Assembly: GCA_030745835.1 (NCBI GenBank)
Contig: JASLNU010000139.1
Coordinates: forward strand, 15,253 to 79,252
Source of the DNA: GCA-2687515 sp002687515
Lineage (GTDB): Bacteria; Pseudomonadota; Alphaproteobacteria; Rhodospirillales; UBA2165
Direction: 5' to 3'
Length of the DNA: 64,000 nt
The translations under genes were made by a program, and so were the position numbers. This document shows positions 43,892-53,122 of the stretch, in pieces; position 1 is the first letter of the stretch; each line of letters starts with the position of its first letter. The notes under the pieces are model-generated. The model saw only the letters and a program-made list of their open reading frames with translations, did not search any database and was not told the origin of the DNA.

Positions 43892-45433
43892 CTAGCGCAG
43901 CCCGCGCAGTTTCAGCTTGTCGATCTTCGCCGGGCCGGTTTTCGGTAGTTCATCGAAAAATTCGACGACTTTCGGAACCTTGTATTTGACCAGGCGTTCG
44001 GCGCAATAATCGATGACCTCCTGTTCGCTCAAGGCTTCGCCCGGAACCAGCGAAATGCAGGCTCTGACCACTTCGCCCGAGAAATCATCGGGCAAGGCGA
44101 CCGCCGCCGCCTCGCCGATGGCGTCGTGGCCGAGCAGCACTTCGTCGACCTCGCGCGGGTAGACGTTGAAGCCGCCGACAAGGATCATTTCCTTTTTGCG
44201 GTCCACATAAAACAGATAGCCGTCTTCGTCCAGATATCCGATATCGCCGGTGTAGAGCCAGCCGTCGCGGATCGCTTCGGCGGTCTCCTGCGGGCGGTTG
44301 CGATAGCTGTTGGTGAACGTGTCCGCCTTGATGCGGATTTCCCCGCGCTCTCCCACCGGCATCACATTTTCGCCGTTTTCCAGATCGACGATCTCGATTT
44401 CGGTCAGCGGCGGAACCGGCCCGGCAGACATGAAGCGGCGTTCGCCATGGGTCGGATTGCCGCTAACCGGCGCGCCTTCGGACATGCCGCCACCTTCCAG
44501 CATCACGCAGCCGGTTTTCGCTTCCCAGGTTTTCAACAAATATTCCGAGCAGGCCGCGCCCCCCGCCAGGCAGTATTTGAGATTGGAAAAATCCGTGGAG
44601 CCGATTTTTTCGCTGCCCAGGAGCCCCATATAGATGGCCGGCGGTCCGCCGGCAAATACGGTAATGGCATGGTCTTCAAACGCGGCCAGCACGTCATCTG
44701 GCTTGTATAACGGTACGATAACCGTGGTCGCCCGGATATAGATCGGCATGATGTTGACGAAATGATGCCCCCAGATATGGAAAATAGGAGCCACCGACAA
44801 TATCCGCTCGGTGTCCATATCCAGCCGCCACATTGAATTCATGACGCGGCAGAACAATTCCATCATGGCGTGGGTGTGCTCGGCCCCCTTGGGAAGGCCG
44901 GTGGTGCCGCCGGTAAAGAACATGGCGGATTTGTCCTCGGGCGTGGGCAACGGTTCCGGCAGTTTAATGGCGGCGTCGTCGATCCAGGTTTCCAGGGAAT
45001 AGTCACCCTCTCCCATAACGATGACGTTTTCGTCGCCGAGTTTTTTTGCCTGTTGGTTGAGGCGCTCGGCGAAAGGCGGGCTACAGAGAATGACGGCGGG
45101 ATCGGCATCGGCCAGGAGCGGCGCCAATTCGTGATCGGTATACATCGGGTTCAACAAGGCGATCTGGGCACCCGCCGCCATGCCGCCCATGGCGGCCACG
45201 GTAGTCTCGATCGAGTTCCCCATGACGATGGCGACGCGTCCGCCCTCTGCCCCGATTTCCCGCAATCGATGCGCCAATCCGCCAACGGCGCGTTCAAATT
45301 GGGCGTAGGTGACCCGCTTGTCCGCGCAAATAAAGGCATCGCGGTCGGTCGCGATCTTCGCCGCTTCCCTTAGCGCATGAATAATCGTCGGATAAACAGG
45401 TATATCGTCGCGCAATGCTATCTTCGATTTCAT
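43892..45433 (-). CDS. AMP-dependent acyl-CoA synthetase/ligase
   Basis: 513 residues from ATG 45433. Activates a carboxylic acid with ATP and joins it to CoA. Motifs: P-loop FFTGGTTGLPKGAEHTH, GGGMSEGAP in place of the usual GYGxTE, YTGDIGYLDEDGYLFYVDRK and GGFNVYPREVDEVL, and the C-terminal catalytic Lys in KTGPAKIDKLKLR. Most like the 4-coumarate/long-chain branch; the acid is unknown. Its ATG overlaps the stop of a small reading frame (45430-45645) by four bases. It may act on an acid taken up by either TRAP system beside it. Confidence 0.9.
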   Translation of the reverse strand: MKSKIALRDDIPVYPTIIHALREAAKIATDRDAFICADKRVTYAQFERAVGGLAHRLREIGAEGGRVAIVMGNSIETTVAAMGGMAAGAQIALLNPMYTDHELAPLLADADPAVILCSPPFAERLNQQAKKLGDENVIVMGEGDYSLETWIDDAAIKLPEPLPTPEDKSAMFFTGGTTGLPKGAEHTHAMMELFCRVMNSMWRLDMDTERILSVAPIFHIWGHHFVNIMPIYIRATTVIVPLYKPDDVLAAFEDHAITVFAGGPPAIYMGLLGSEKIGSTDFSNLKYCLAGGAACSEYLLKTWEAKTGCVMLEGGGMSEGAPVSGNPTHGERRFMSAGPVPPLTEIEIVDLENGENVMPVGERGEIRIKADTFTNSYRNRPQETAEAIRDGWLYTGDIGYLDEDGYLFYVDRKKEMILVGGFNVYPREVDEVLLGHDAIGEAAAVALPDDFSGEVVRACISLVPGEALSEQEVIDYCAERLVKYKVPKVVEFFDELPKTGPAKIDKLKLRGLR

Positions 45434-45645
45434 CGTGTAATCCCGCCCCGTTGACAGATGCCGTTGCGCTGTTCGAACCGAACGGCTCCTGATTTTTTTC
45501 GATTGCCGCGTCGAATATATAGTAGAGCCATGCCGGCCATTGAAACAGTTAAAATAGGCGATGCGCCGCCGCCGGCGACGATCAGGTCGCAGGCCTCGCC
45601 CAGGGGCGTCTCGAGGGTTTCGCTGAAGGCGCCGGAGATCGCCAT
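45430..45645 (-). pseudogene. Small reading frame: start of a FAD-binding protein joined to a dispersed repeat
   Basis: 71 codons from ATG 45645, which lies nine bases after the TRAP permease stop with GAGGCGG before it. The first 30 residues, with EACDLIVAGGG, read like the N-terminal dinucleotide-binding strand of a FAD-dependent dehydrogenase. Homology then seems to stop and the 58-bp repeat (45497-45554) supplies LTVSMAGMALLYIRRGNR in the same frame. The frame ends ATGA with the ligase start. I read it as the remnant of a flavoprotein gene deleted down to its start and closed by the repeat; a functional small protein is not excluded. Confidence 0.4.
45497..45554 (-). repeat. 58-bp dispersed in-frame element, copy 1
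   Basis: Matches 50441-50498 at about 50 of 58 positions. Read on the minus strand it encodes a hydrophobic-then-basic tail (AGMALLYIRRGNR). In both copies the open frame continues from an unrelated upstream sequence. Confidence 0.65.
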
Positions 45646-45653
45646 CTACCGCC

Positions 45654-47597
45654 TCAGCCTGGTTCGCCCGCCAGGGTCCGCTTCTTCGCCAGCCATTCCT
45701 GGACAAAGAGTAAGGCGCCCAGCGCCAAGCCCGCCCCGTCGGTCCAGATCGCCCAGGCGGCGAGTTCGTGGGGAATGAGCAGGAGAACGCCGGCGGCGAT
45801 GAACCCGACCCGCCCGATGGCGCCCAGGGGCCGGGTCAGATAGCCGATCATGCCCGCCGAGACCAGCCACACCCCGAGAACGGCCGAGGTCACGGCGAGT
45901 GCCACCGTCGCCCAATCGTCGGACTGCAAAAGCAGCGCCGGGGCGAAAACGAAGAGGAACGGCACCACATAGGCGGTCCAGCCGAAACGCATGGCGGTCC
46001 AGCCCGTGGCCATCGGCGGTGCGCCCGCCAGGTTGGCGGCGAAAAAGGCGGCGATGGCCACCGGCGGGGTGATGAAGGACATCATGCCGAGATAGAGGAT
46101 GAACATGTGGGCGGCCAGCGCCGGAATGCCGACCTCGACCAGCGACGGCGCGATGATGGCGGCGAGCAGTACATAGACCCCCAGCGTCGGCATGCCCATG
46201 CCGAGGATGATGCTGACCAGGGCGGCGAACAAAAGGAGCAGGAAGAGGCTGTCGCCGCCCACCTTCACGAGCAACAGCGTGAAGGCGAAGCTGAGCCCGG
46301 TGACCTGCAAGATGCCGATGATGAAGGAAGCGCCGGCGACGATCATCAGGATGTCGAGGATCGAGGTGCCGGTGGTTTCCAGCGACGCTAAGACCTCGCG
46401 GAGCGGCATGCGCTGGCTTTTGTAGCCGATGCCCAGCCCGACCGCGGCGACCACGATGGAGGCCGCGATGGCCGCCATCTGGACCTCCCAGTTGAGCCAG
46501 AAGAGCGCATATATAAGCACCACGAGGGGCAGGATGAAGATCCAGCCGGTCTTCATGACCGACCAAAGGCCGGGCAGCAGGTTCGCGTCCACCCGTTTTA
46601 TGCCGCGGCGCGCCGCTTCCAAATCCGCCTGGATGAACAGCGCCACGTAATAGAGCAGGGACGGCACCAAGGCGGCGATGACGATGTCCTTGTAAGGACG
46701 CTCCAGGAAATCCGCCATGATGAAGGCGACGGCTCCCATCACCGGCGGCATCAGCTGCCCGCCGGTCGATGCGCAGGCCTCGACGGCCGCCGCCAGGCGG
46801 GCGGGAAAGCCGTTCCGCTTCATCATCGGAATGGTGACCACGCCGGTGGCGACGATGTTGGAGACCACGATCCCCGAGACCGAACCGAAGAGGCTGGAAG
46901 CGGTGATCGAGATCTTCGCCGAGCCGCCCCGGTAGCGGCCCATGAGGGCGAGCGCGAAATCGTTGAAAAAGTTCGATCCGCCGGAGCGCATCAGCAACTG
47001 GCCGAAGAAGACGAAGGTGAAGACGATGGTCGCCGCCACCTTCAAAACGAAGCCTAAGAGGGCGTTGGTATCGAGGCCAAGATAGGTGACCAGATAACCC
47101 AGCTCCACCTTCCGGGCCTGCAAATCACCCGGAACGAGATGGCCCAAGAGCGCGTAGATCGAGAACAGGACGACGACCGTGAACAACGCATAGCCCGTGG
47201 TGCGGCGCATACCCTCCATGCACAACACGTAGAAAATAGTCGAGATAATCAAGGCGTCGGCGGGGGTCTCGATCAGCCGGTCCATGACGCTGGGCCAGGC
47301 GAAGGCGATATACCAGCCGGCGGCGAACCCGGCGAAGGCCGCCAGGGCGTCGTACCAGGGCAAATGGGTCCGCTTGGTCTTGATCTTGACGGGAAAGTGG
47401 AGGTACACGAGGGCGATCCCGGTGCCCAGCATCGGCGCCATGATCTGCTCATCCAGCACGATCAGGCCGAAAACGCGGAAGAGGTCCGCCGACCAGGCCA
47501 ACGAGGCCGAGGCCAGCGCCACGGCGAGCACCGGGCGCAAGACCTTCACCACCGGCGAGATCGGCGCGTCGTCCGCCTCTTCGGGACTATCGCTCAC
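45654..47597 (-). CDS. TRAP transporter fused permease (4TM/12TM, TAXI type)
   Basis: 647 residues from GTG 47597 (GAGGATC upstream). The small and large permease functions are in one chain with about sixteen or more membrane segments: an N-terminal part (LASASLAWSADLFRVFGLIV ...), then DctM-like lines FFNDFALALMGRYRGGSAKI, SSLFGSVSGIVVSNIVATG, MPPVMGAVAFIMADFL, LGMGMPTLGVYVLLA and FITPPVAIAAFFAA. Such fused permeases work with TAXI-type binding proteins, and one (47673-48644) lies 75 bases upstream. Transport is probably driven by sodium or protons. Substrate unknown. Confidence 0.92.
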   Translation of the reverse strand: MSDSPEEADDAPISPVVKVLRPVLAVALASASLAWSADLFRVFGLIVLDEQIMAPMLGTGIALVYLHFPVKIKTKRTHLPWYDALAAFAGFAAGWYIAFAWPSVMDRLIETPADALIISTIFYVLCMEGMRRTTGYALFTVVVLFSIYALLGHLVPGDLQARKVELGYLVTYLGLDTNALLGFVLKVAATIVFTFVFFGQLLMRSGGSNFFNDFALALMGRYRGGSAKISITASSLFGSVSGIVVSNIVATGVVTIPMMKRNGFPARLAAAVEACASTGGQLMPPVMGAVAFIMADFLERPYKDIVIAALVPSLLYYVALFIQADLEAARRGIKRVDANLLPGLWSVMKTGWIFILPLVVLIYALFWLNWEVQMAAIAASIVVAAVGLGIGYKSQRMPLREVLASLETTGTSILDILMIVAGASFIIGILQVTGLSFAFTLLLVKVGGDSLFLLLLFAALVSIILGMGMPTLGVYVLLAAIIAPSLVEVGIPALAAHMFILYLGMMSFITPPVAIAAFFAANLAGAPPMATGWTAMRFGWTAYVVPFLFVFAPALLLQSDDWATVALAVTSAVLGVWLVSAGMIGYLTRPLGAIGRVGFIAAGVLLLIPHELAAWAIWTDGAGLALGALLFVQEWLAKKRTLAGEPG

Positions 47598-47672
47598 GGC
47601 GATCCTCGCTCATAGCTTAACCCCGCCGCCCGCCGGGCGGTGGGTCCACCGCAACGATCTCAGCCGGATTTT

Positions 47673-48644
47673 CTATTTGCCCGGCCAGATACCCTTTTCC
47701 TTAAAGTACTTGATCGACCCGGGATGGTATCGCACGGACGAATATTGCTTCGCCATCCGCTTGTCGGGAAAGAAGCCGTTGAAGGAGGGATGGCCTTTCG
47801 CCAGCGCCGCCTTGTTCTCGGCGACCGCCTTGACGAACTTGTACATCGTGTCGTTGGACACATGGGCGCCCGCCGTGATCACCAAGTTGACCCCCAAGAC
47901 GTTGGTCGGCCCGAGGATACCGGCGAAGCGCGGGTTCGGTTTGAGCGTCATGATGAAATAGTCGGGCCGCACCTTTTTCACCCGCGCCAGGGCGGCGGGC
48001 GAGTTATCCATGGAGAGAAACCTCAACCCGCCCTTGATCGCTGCATTGATCTCGGCGACCTTGGGCGCGCCGACGGCGAACGTGGTTCCGTCGTTCTTGC
48101 CCACCTTGAAGTCGTTGGCGGCCGGGATCAGGCCGGATGTGGGAACCGATTCCATATCCGCGAGGCTTAATCCGGCGGCCGCCAGGACACCGTTCGCCAG
48201 CGGGATGCCGTTGGGAAACGCCTTCCAGCCGGTGGGGAACCGGCGACCCTTCATATCGGCGACCGTCTTGATGCTGGAATTGTTGCGCACCATGATGCCG
48301 ATGGGGAAGGCCAGCGCCGTGAAGGCGACCCGCAAGTTGACCTTCGCCCGGCCCTTGAAGTCGTGGGTGCCGAGGACGGCGGTCGTCATGTGCGATGCGG
48401 TACCGACCGAGAATTCGGCATGCTTGGAATGGACCGCCGACAGGACCGCGGCGGTGCCGCGCATCGGCAGGACGCGGACTTGCATGCCGGTGGCGGTCTG
48501 AACCACCTTCGATATGATCTGCGCCTGAACGTGATTGATGGCGCCGGGTTGAAGTGTGGCGAAGCCGAGGGTCTGGGCGAATGCGGTTGCCGGCGCCGCC
48601 GCCGCCAATAAGGCGAGGGTGGCGCATTTCAGGAATTGGGTCAT
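47673..48644 (-). CDS. TAXI-family TRAP transporter binding protein
   Basis: 323 residues, with GAGGAGA before ATG 48644. Signal peptide MTQFLKCATLALLAAAAPATAFA. The mature part shows the TAXI pattern: HVQAQIISKVVQTATGMQVRV, then MRGTAAVLSAVHSKHAEFSV and WKAFPNGIPLANGVLAAAGLS noted as regions. It delivers substrate to the fused permease downstream. An M20 carbamoylase gene lies upstream on the same strand and may process the cargo. A CTGTTAC/GTAACAG inverted repeat sits 79-108 bases before the start. Confidence 0.9.
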   Translation of the reverse strand: MTQFLKCATLALLAAAAPATAFAQTLGFATLQPGAINHVQAQIISKVVQTATGMQVRVLPMRGTAAVLSAVHSKHAEFSVGTASHMTTAVLGTHDFKGRAKVNLRVAFTALAFPIGIMVRNNSSIKTVADMKGRRFPTGWKAFPNGIPLANGVLAAAGLSLADMESVPTSGLIPAANDFKVGKNDGTTFAVGAPKVAEINAAIKGGLRFLSMDNSPAALARVKKVRPDYFIMTLKPNPRFAGILGPTNVLGVNLVITAGAHVSNDTMYKFVKAVAENKAALAKGHPSFNGFFPDKRMAKQYSSVRYHPGSIKYFKEKGIWPGK

Positions 48645-48722
48645 GGCGGTGTCTCCTCTCGTGAATGGTCCGGCCCCTTTTTGTTCGTACAGTCTGCCCG
48701 ACCTATCTGGTGTACAAATCCG

Positions 48723-48752
48723 CTGTTACACACACAGCCGCGAGGGTAACAG
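48723..48752. promoter_or_regulatory. Inverted repeat upstream of the TAXI gene
   Basis: CTGTTAC (48723-48729) and GTAACAG (48746-48752) are perfect inverted arms separated by 16 bases, in the gap between the carbamoylase stop and the TAXI start. It could be an operator or a hairpin in the intercistronic RNA. Confidence 0.35.
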
Positions 48753-48828
48753 CATGGCATTAGCTCGTCCAGTTTGGTGACCTTATGACCGGCGATGCGG
48801 AACGGGTTAATTAGAGCCGGGGCCGCCC

Positions 48829-50082
48829 TTATCTTTGAGCGCGTGACAGGGCGGCGTTGAGAAGCACGTTGACGCCGGGCAAGGTGCTGGCTGGATCTAT
48901 GTCTTCGGCTTCGTTGTGGGTAACGCCGTCCTTGCAAGGGGTGAAGATCATCGCCGCCGGAGCGATGGTGGAAATGGCATAGGCGTCGTGGGCTGCCATC
49001 GAAAGCAAATCCATCGCCGGCGCGCCGATACGCGCCGCCGTTTCACGCAACAAATCCACCAGTTCTGTATCGAAGGTCAAGCCGCCCAGGTTCAAATGAT
49101 TCTCGGCCTTGATGGTGCATCGGCTGCGCTCGGCCGCCGCATCGATGCCGGACACGAACGCCGCTTTCATCGCTTCCAGCACATCTGGATCGGGATGGCG
49201 CATATCGACGGTCAGCTTGGCCAGGTGCGGAATTATTCCGAACTTGTTGGGCATCAGGTCGATGTTGGTCGCCGTGGCGCGGCTTTCCGTATCCGCATGG
49301 CGCCAACCGATCTCGTTGAGCAGCACCACGATTTCCGAAGCGCCGACCAGGGCGTTCCTGCGCCGCGCCATCGGCGTTGGGCCGATGTGGGCATTTTCGC
49401 CTGCCACCTCAATTTGGAACAGAGCGGTCGGACAGCCGCCGGTGACGATTCCAACCGGTATGCCGGCGGCTTCCAGCTTGGAGCCCTGCTCGATATGCAG
49501 TTCGAAATTGGCGTCGATGACCCGCCCGCCCACCGGCGACGGCCCGGCGTAGCCGATGCGCGCCAACTCGGCGCCGACCGTCAATCCGTCGTCGTCGGTG
49601 GAGGCCAGCACATCCTCAACCACGGCCTGGCCGGCGAAAGCCATGGAACCGAACAAGGTGGCGCGGTGAAAGCGGACGCTCTCCTCGTTGCTCCAATTGA
49701 CCACCTCGATGGCGCGGCGGGTGGCGATGCCGGCGTCGTCGAGGCTGCGCAGCACCTCGAGCCCCGCCAACACACCCAGGATCCCGTCGAAGCGCCCGCC
49801 GTTGACCTGGGAGTCCAGATGACTTCCGATAATCACCGGGGCCAGCCCGGGTTCCATTCCGCCGCGGCGGACAAACATATTGCCCAGCCGATCCACGGTC
49901 ACGGAATAGCCGTCCGTTTCCGCCCAGGCGCGGAATTGGTCGCGCATTTCCTTGTCTTCGTCAGTCAGCGCGAGCCTGTTGAGCCCGCCGTTGGGAGCGG
50001 CCCCGATTTCCGACGAACGATCCAGCGTCGCCCACAACCGCTCGCCATTGACGGTTAGCGAATTGTCGGCGATTTCGTCCAT
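48829..50082 (-). CDS. M20-family amidase/hydantoinase/carbamoylase
   Basis: 417 residues from ATG 50082 (GGGAG eight bases before it). Zinc-dependent hydrolase of the N-carbamoyl-L-amino acid hydrolase, allantoate amidohydrolase and beta-ureidopropionase group. Metal ligands are visible in GSHLDSQVNGGRFDG (His, Asp), WSNEESVRF (Glu), LHIEQGSKLE (His) and KDGVTHNEAED (His). The dimerisation domain has GENAHIGPTPMARRRNAL with the substrate His. It leads the TAXI transporter genes. With the HyuAB-like protein and isochorismatases in the window it suggests use of hydantoin- or ureide-type nitrogen compounds. Confidence 0.9.
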   Translation of the reverse strand: MDEIADNSLTVNGERLWATLDRSSEIGAAPNGGLNRLALTDEDKEMRDQFRAWAETDGYSVTVDRLGNMFVRRGGMEPGLAPVIIGSHLDSQVNGGRFDGILGVLAGLEVLRSLDDAGIATRRAIEVVNWSNEESVRFHRATLFGSMAFAGQAVVEDVLASTDDDGLTVGAELARIGYAGPSPVGGRVIDANFELHIEQGSKLEAAGIPVGIVTGGCPTALFQIEVAGENAHIGPTPMARRRNALVGASEIVVLLNEIGWRHADTESRATATNIDLMPNKFGIIPHLAKLTVDMRHPDPDVLEAMKAAFVSGIDAAAERSRCTIKAENHLNLGGLTFDTELVDLLRETAARIGAPAMDLLSMAAHDAYAISTIAPAAMIFTPCKDGVTHNEAEDIDPASTLPGVNVLLNAALSRAQR

Positions 50083-50418
50083 GCTCGATCTCCCATTGCA
50101 CCAAGTTTGATGCCATTTTAACCGCGCTGCGCGCCCATGCAATCGGCCCCCTGCGAGACATTGAATAACCCAGGGCGGTTTCTTGGATCGCAGAGATTAC
50201 AGGGGCGCAGAGAATGACCGGCGACACCAGGCACAGCGTGCTCGACAACCGCGTCACCTGCATCGGCCGCGGCATTTCGCGAACCAATTTGCGGCACTTT
50301 CAGCATGGCCGGGGCAGTTTCACGACAATAATCCAAAGTTCAACGCTGTCAGCGATGCCCGCAAGGATATGGGCCTGTTGATCGAGCCCGATTTACACAG
50401 GGTGAATGTCCGCCATGG

Positions 50419-50577
50419 TTAGAACCGGACCTGACTTTGATTTCGATTGTCGCGTCGAATATATCGTAGAGCCATACCGGCTATCGAAGCAGTTAAAACG
50501 GCGGGAAATTTCCCGCCTGACCGGCAACCGCACAATCCGGGCGCATCGCCGAATCTTTCCCGATCATACTTAGCCAT
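50419..50577 (-). CDS. Small reading frame ending in the 58-bp element
   Basis: 52 codons from ATG 50577 (MAKYDRERFGDAPG...). The last 27 codons are made by the dispersed element (LTASIAGMALRYIRRDNR), just as in the 45430-45645 frame. No family recognised. It may be a real microprotein or a decayed gene; the weak ribosome binding site argues against strong expression. Confidence 0.25.
   Translation of the reverse strand: MAKYDRERFGDAPGLCGCRSGGKFPAVLTASIAGMALRYIRRDNRNQSQVRF
50441..50498 (-). repeat. 58-bp dispersed in-frame element, copy 2
   Basis: Pairs with 45497-45554. Both copies lie on the minus strand reading and both continue an upstream open frame. A perfect palindrome adjoins this copy. 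Confidence 0.65.
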
Positions 50578-50764
50578 CAATTTATCACCGTTGCCGGATC
50601 GCCGCGGCGGCAAACCCATTCCAAAAAGAGTTGGAATCTGTTATAATTACAGCGGATTTTGCGATTAACCGGGAAATACCGGTTATATGCATTTTGGTGG
50701 CCCCCGGCTCTAATATGGCCGGAATAGTCTCGAGTCCTTCGTCGAAAGCAAAGAGCCCCAAGTG

Positions 50765-52279
50765 ATGAATGCAAACGCGTTAATTCGATTTCTCGCGGGC
50801 GTGGGCTTGAGTTTGATATCGATCTTCGCCCTGAGCCTGCCGGTTGCCGCCCAGACAGATAGCGCCCCAATAGTCAACGCTTCTGGGCCGGTGCTATTGC
50901 TCAGCGTCAAGGGCCCTATCGGCCCGGCCACCAGCGATTATATAAAACGGGGTCTTGAGAAGTCCTGGGCACGGGGGGCGGCGGTTGTTGTTTTGAGAAT
51001 GGACACGCCGGGCGGCCTCGACACCTCGATGCGCGAGATCATCCAGGATATCCTGAATTCTCCGGTGCCCGTCGTCTCTTATGTTTTCCCCAAGGGCGCC
51101 CGGGCGGCGAGCGCCGGCACATATATCCTTTATGCCAGCCACGTCGCCGCGATGGCGCCGGCGACAAACCTCGGGGCCGCGACCCCGGTCCAGATCGGTA
51201 TGCCGGGGCTCCCGAAACCGGGGTCGCCGAACCGCGGGACCGGAAATGAAAAGCGCGATAAGGGCGGCAAGGACGGGGCGCCCGATCCGCCGGCAAAGAC
51301 TCACCCGACCATGAAGGACAAGGTCGTCAATGATGCCGTCGCCTATATCCGCGGTCTTGCGCAGCTGCGCGGCCGCAACGCCGAATGGGCGGAGAAGGCG
51401 GTGACCGAAGCGGCCAGCCTGTCCGCCGAGGGCGCCTTGAAAGCAGAGGTCATCGACCTGATCGCCGACAATCTTGGTCAGCTGCTGCGCAAACTCGATG
51501 CCAGGAAAGTCGATGTCAAAAACGGCGTTGTGTCGCTTGCCGGTATCGATAAGGCCCCGGTCGTGACGGTTGAACCCGATTGGCGCACCAAGCTCCTCTC
51601 CGTTATTTCCAATCCGAATATCGCCTTCATCTTTTTCCTGATCGGCGTTTACGGTTTAATCTTCGAAGTTACCCATCCGGGTGCGGTGGTGCCCGGTGTC
51701 ATCGGCGGCATCAGCCTGCTTATCGCCATGTTCGCCCTGCACATACTGCCGATAAATTATGCCGGTCTGGGGCTTATTCTGCTTGGCGTCATATTCATGG
51801 TGGCGGAGGCCTTTGTCCCGTCCTTCGGGGTGCTCGGCATCGGCGGGGTGACCGCCTTCGTCATTGGATCGGTAATCCTGATGGATACCGATGCCCCCGG
51901 ATTCGAGGTGTCCAAACCGGTAATCGGCTCGGTGGCCGGCGTCAGTGCCGCTTTGTTTACCTTGATCATCATGCTGGCCGTTAAATCGCGCCGCCGGCCG
52001 GTGGTCAGCGGCCCGGAGGAGCTGATCGGCGCCTTCGGCGAGGTCACCAACTGGTCGAAATTAGGGGGTTGGATCAGGATCCATGGCGAAAATTGGCACG
52101 CCTCGGCGGCCAAGCCGCTGAAGCGCGGCACGCAAGTCCGGGTTGCCGCTATCGATGGCCTCGACCTGATTGTCCAACCGGCCGAGCAAACTGATTCAGG
52201 GCAAGAAATTTCAGGCCGCAAGGCGACCGGCCAGACCCCCCCCGATCCCGGGGAAACAGGCCAAAAGGGCGCGGAATAG
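50765..52279 (+). CDS. NfeD family protein with ClpP-like serine protease domain
   Basis: 504 residues from ATG 50765 (GTG one codon before). A signal peptide (ALIRFLAGVGLSLISIFALS, cut near VAAQT) leads a ClpP/SppA-like protease domain: MDTPGGLDTSMREI, YVFPKGARAASAGTYIL with the nucleophile Ser and a later Lys in KDKVVNDAVAYI. Then come three to four membrane segments (IAFIFFLIGVYGLIFEVTHPG, given as region; GVIGGISLLIAMFAL; LGLILLGVIFMVAEAF) and a C-terminal OB fold (HGENWHASAAKPLKRGT). It forms an operon with the slipin gene 31 bases on; this pair controls membrane quality and stomatin cleavage. Confidence 0.92.
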   Translation: MNANALIRFLAGVGLSLISIFALSLPVAAQTDSAPIVNASGPVLLLSVKGPIGPATSDYIKRGLEKSWARGAAVVVLRMDTPGGLDTSMREIIQDILNSPVPVVSYVFPKGARAASAGTYILYASHVAAMAPATNLGAATPVQIGMPGLPKPGSPNRGTGNEKRDKGGKDGAPDPPAKTHPTMKDKVVNDAVAYIRGLAQLRGRNAEWAEKAVTEAASLSAEGALKAEVIDLIADNLGQLLRKLDARKVDVKNGVVSLAGIDKAPVVTVEPDWRTKLLSVISNPNIAFIFFLIGVYGLIFEVTHPGAVVPGVIGGISLLIAMFALHILPINYAGLGLILLGVIFMVAEAFVPSFGVLGIGGVTAFVIGSVILMDTDAPGFEVSKPVIGSVAGVSAALFTLIIMLAVKSRRRPVVSGPEELIGAFGEVTNWSKLGGWIRIHGENWHASAAKPLKRGTQVRVAAIDGLDLIVQPAEQTDSGQEISGRKATGQTPPDPGETGQKGAE

Positions 52280-52310
52280 GACGCCCCTGGCAACAGAAGG
52301 GAACACCATC

Positions 52311-53096
52311 ATGACACTTGAAATTTACGCCTATATCACCATCGCCGTGCTCGTCCTGCTGCTCGTTTTCTATACCTTCCGGGTGCTGCGCGAATATGAG
52401 CGGGGCGTCATTTTTCTGCTCGGCCGGTTCTGGAAGGTCAAGGGGCCGGGGCTGATCATCGTCGTTCCCTTCATTCAGCAGATGGTGCGGGTCAGCCTGC
52501 GCATGGTGGTGCTCGACGTGCCCACCCAGGATGTCATCTCCCGCGACAACGTCTCGGTTAAGGTCAATGCCGTCATCTATTTCCGGGTGATGGACTCGGA
52601 ACGCGCCATTATCCAGGTCGAGGATTTCAACAACGCCACCAGCCAGCTTGCCCAAACCACGCTGCGCTCGGTCCTCGGCCAGCACGAACTCGACGAATTG
52701 CTGGCCGAACGGGACCGGCTGAACCGCAACATCCAGAAAATCCTCGACGAACAGACCGACGCCTGGGGGATCAAGGTGGCGAATGTGGAGATCAAGCACG
52801 TCGATCTCGACGACAGCATGATCCGCGCCATCGCCAAGCAGGCGGAAACCGAGCGCATCCGGCGCGCCAAGATCATCAATGCGGAGGGCGAGTTCCAGGC
52901 GGCGCAGAAGTTGTTGGATGCCGCCGAGATCCTGTCGGTCAGGCCGCAGGCCATGCAACTCCGCTACCTGACGGCATTGCACGATGTGGCGAGCGAGAAA
53001 AGTTCGACAATCGTCTTTCCGCTGCCCCTCGATATTCTCAGCGGACTGCTGCCCGCGGCGGTCCCGCCGTCGGCGCCTGGATCATCGTCGTCCTGA
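52311..53096 (+). CDS. Slipin (stomatin/SPFH family)
   Basis: 261 residues from ATG 52311, with AGAAGGG before it. One N-terminal membrane segment (IYAYITIAVLVLLLVFYTF), then the SPFH domain: EYERGVIFLLGRF, KGPGLIIVVPFIQ, VPTQDVISRDNVSVKVNAVIYFRV (region), and a long coiled coil with AKQAETERIRRAKIINAEGE. Such proteins form membrane microdomains and are substrates of the NfeD protease encoded upstream. The tail ends in VFPLPLDILSGLLPAA followed by a Pro- and Ser-rich end. Confidence 0.94.
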   Translation: MTLEIYAYITIAVLVLLLVFYTFRVLREYERGVIFLLGRFWKVKGPGLIIVVPFIQQMVRVSLRMVVLDVPTQDVISRDNVSVKVNAVIYFRVMDSERAIIQVEDFNNATSQLAQTTLRSVLGQHELDELLAERDRLNRNIQKILDEQTDAWGIKVANVEIKHVDLDDSMIRAIAKQAETERIRRAKIINAEGEFQAAQKLLDAAEILSVRPQAMQLRYLTALHDVASEKSSTIVFPLPLDILSGLLPAAVPPSAPGSSSS

Positions 53097-53122
53097 CCGA
53101 TATCTGGGAGTTTCAGCTGGCG

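Larger units (their letters stand above)
50083..50764. other. Spacer between carbamoylase and nfeD with repeat
   Basis: The divergent spacer must hold promoters for both neighbours. It contains the second copy of the 58-bp element (50441-50498), an 18-bp palindrome GGCGGGAAATTTCCCGCC next to it (50499-50516), and a short degenerate GCAGAGATTACAGGGGCGCAG stretch near 50190-50210 that recalls the CACAGAG repeats. A plus-strand stretch 50215-50422 has coding-like character in two frames and may be the decayed end of a gene, which I cannot identify. Confidence 0.5.

Noticed and set aside
50183..50422. 79-codon plus-strand frame upstream of nfeD
   Set aside because: Coding character jumps between frames and no family is recognised; at most a decayed gene.
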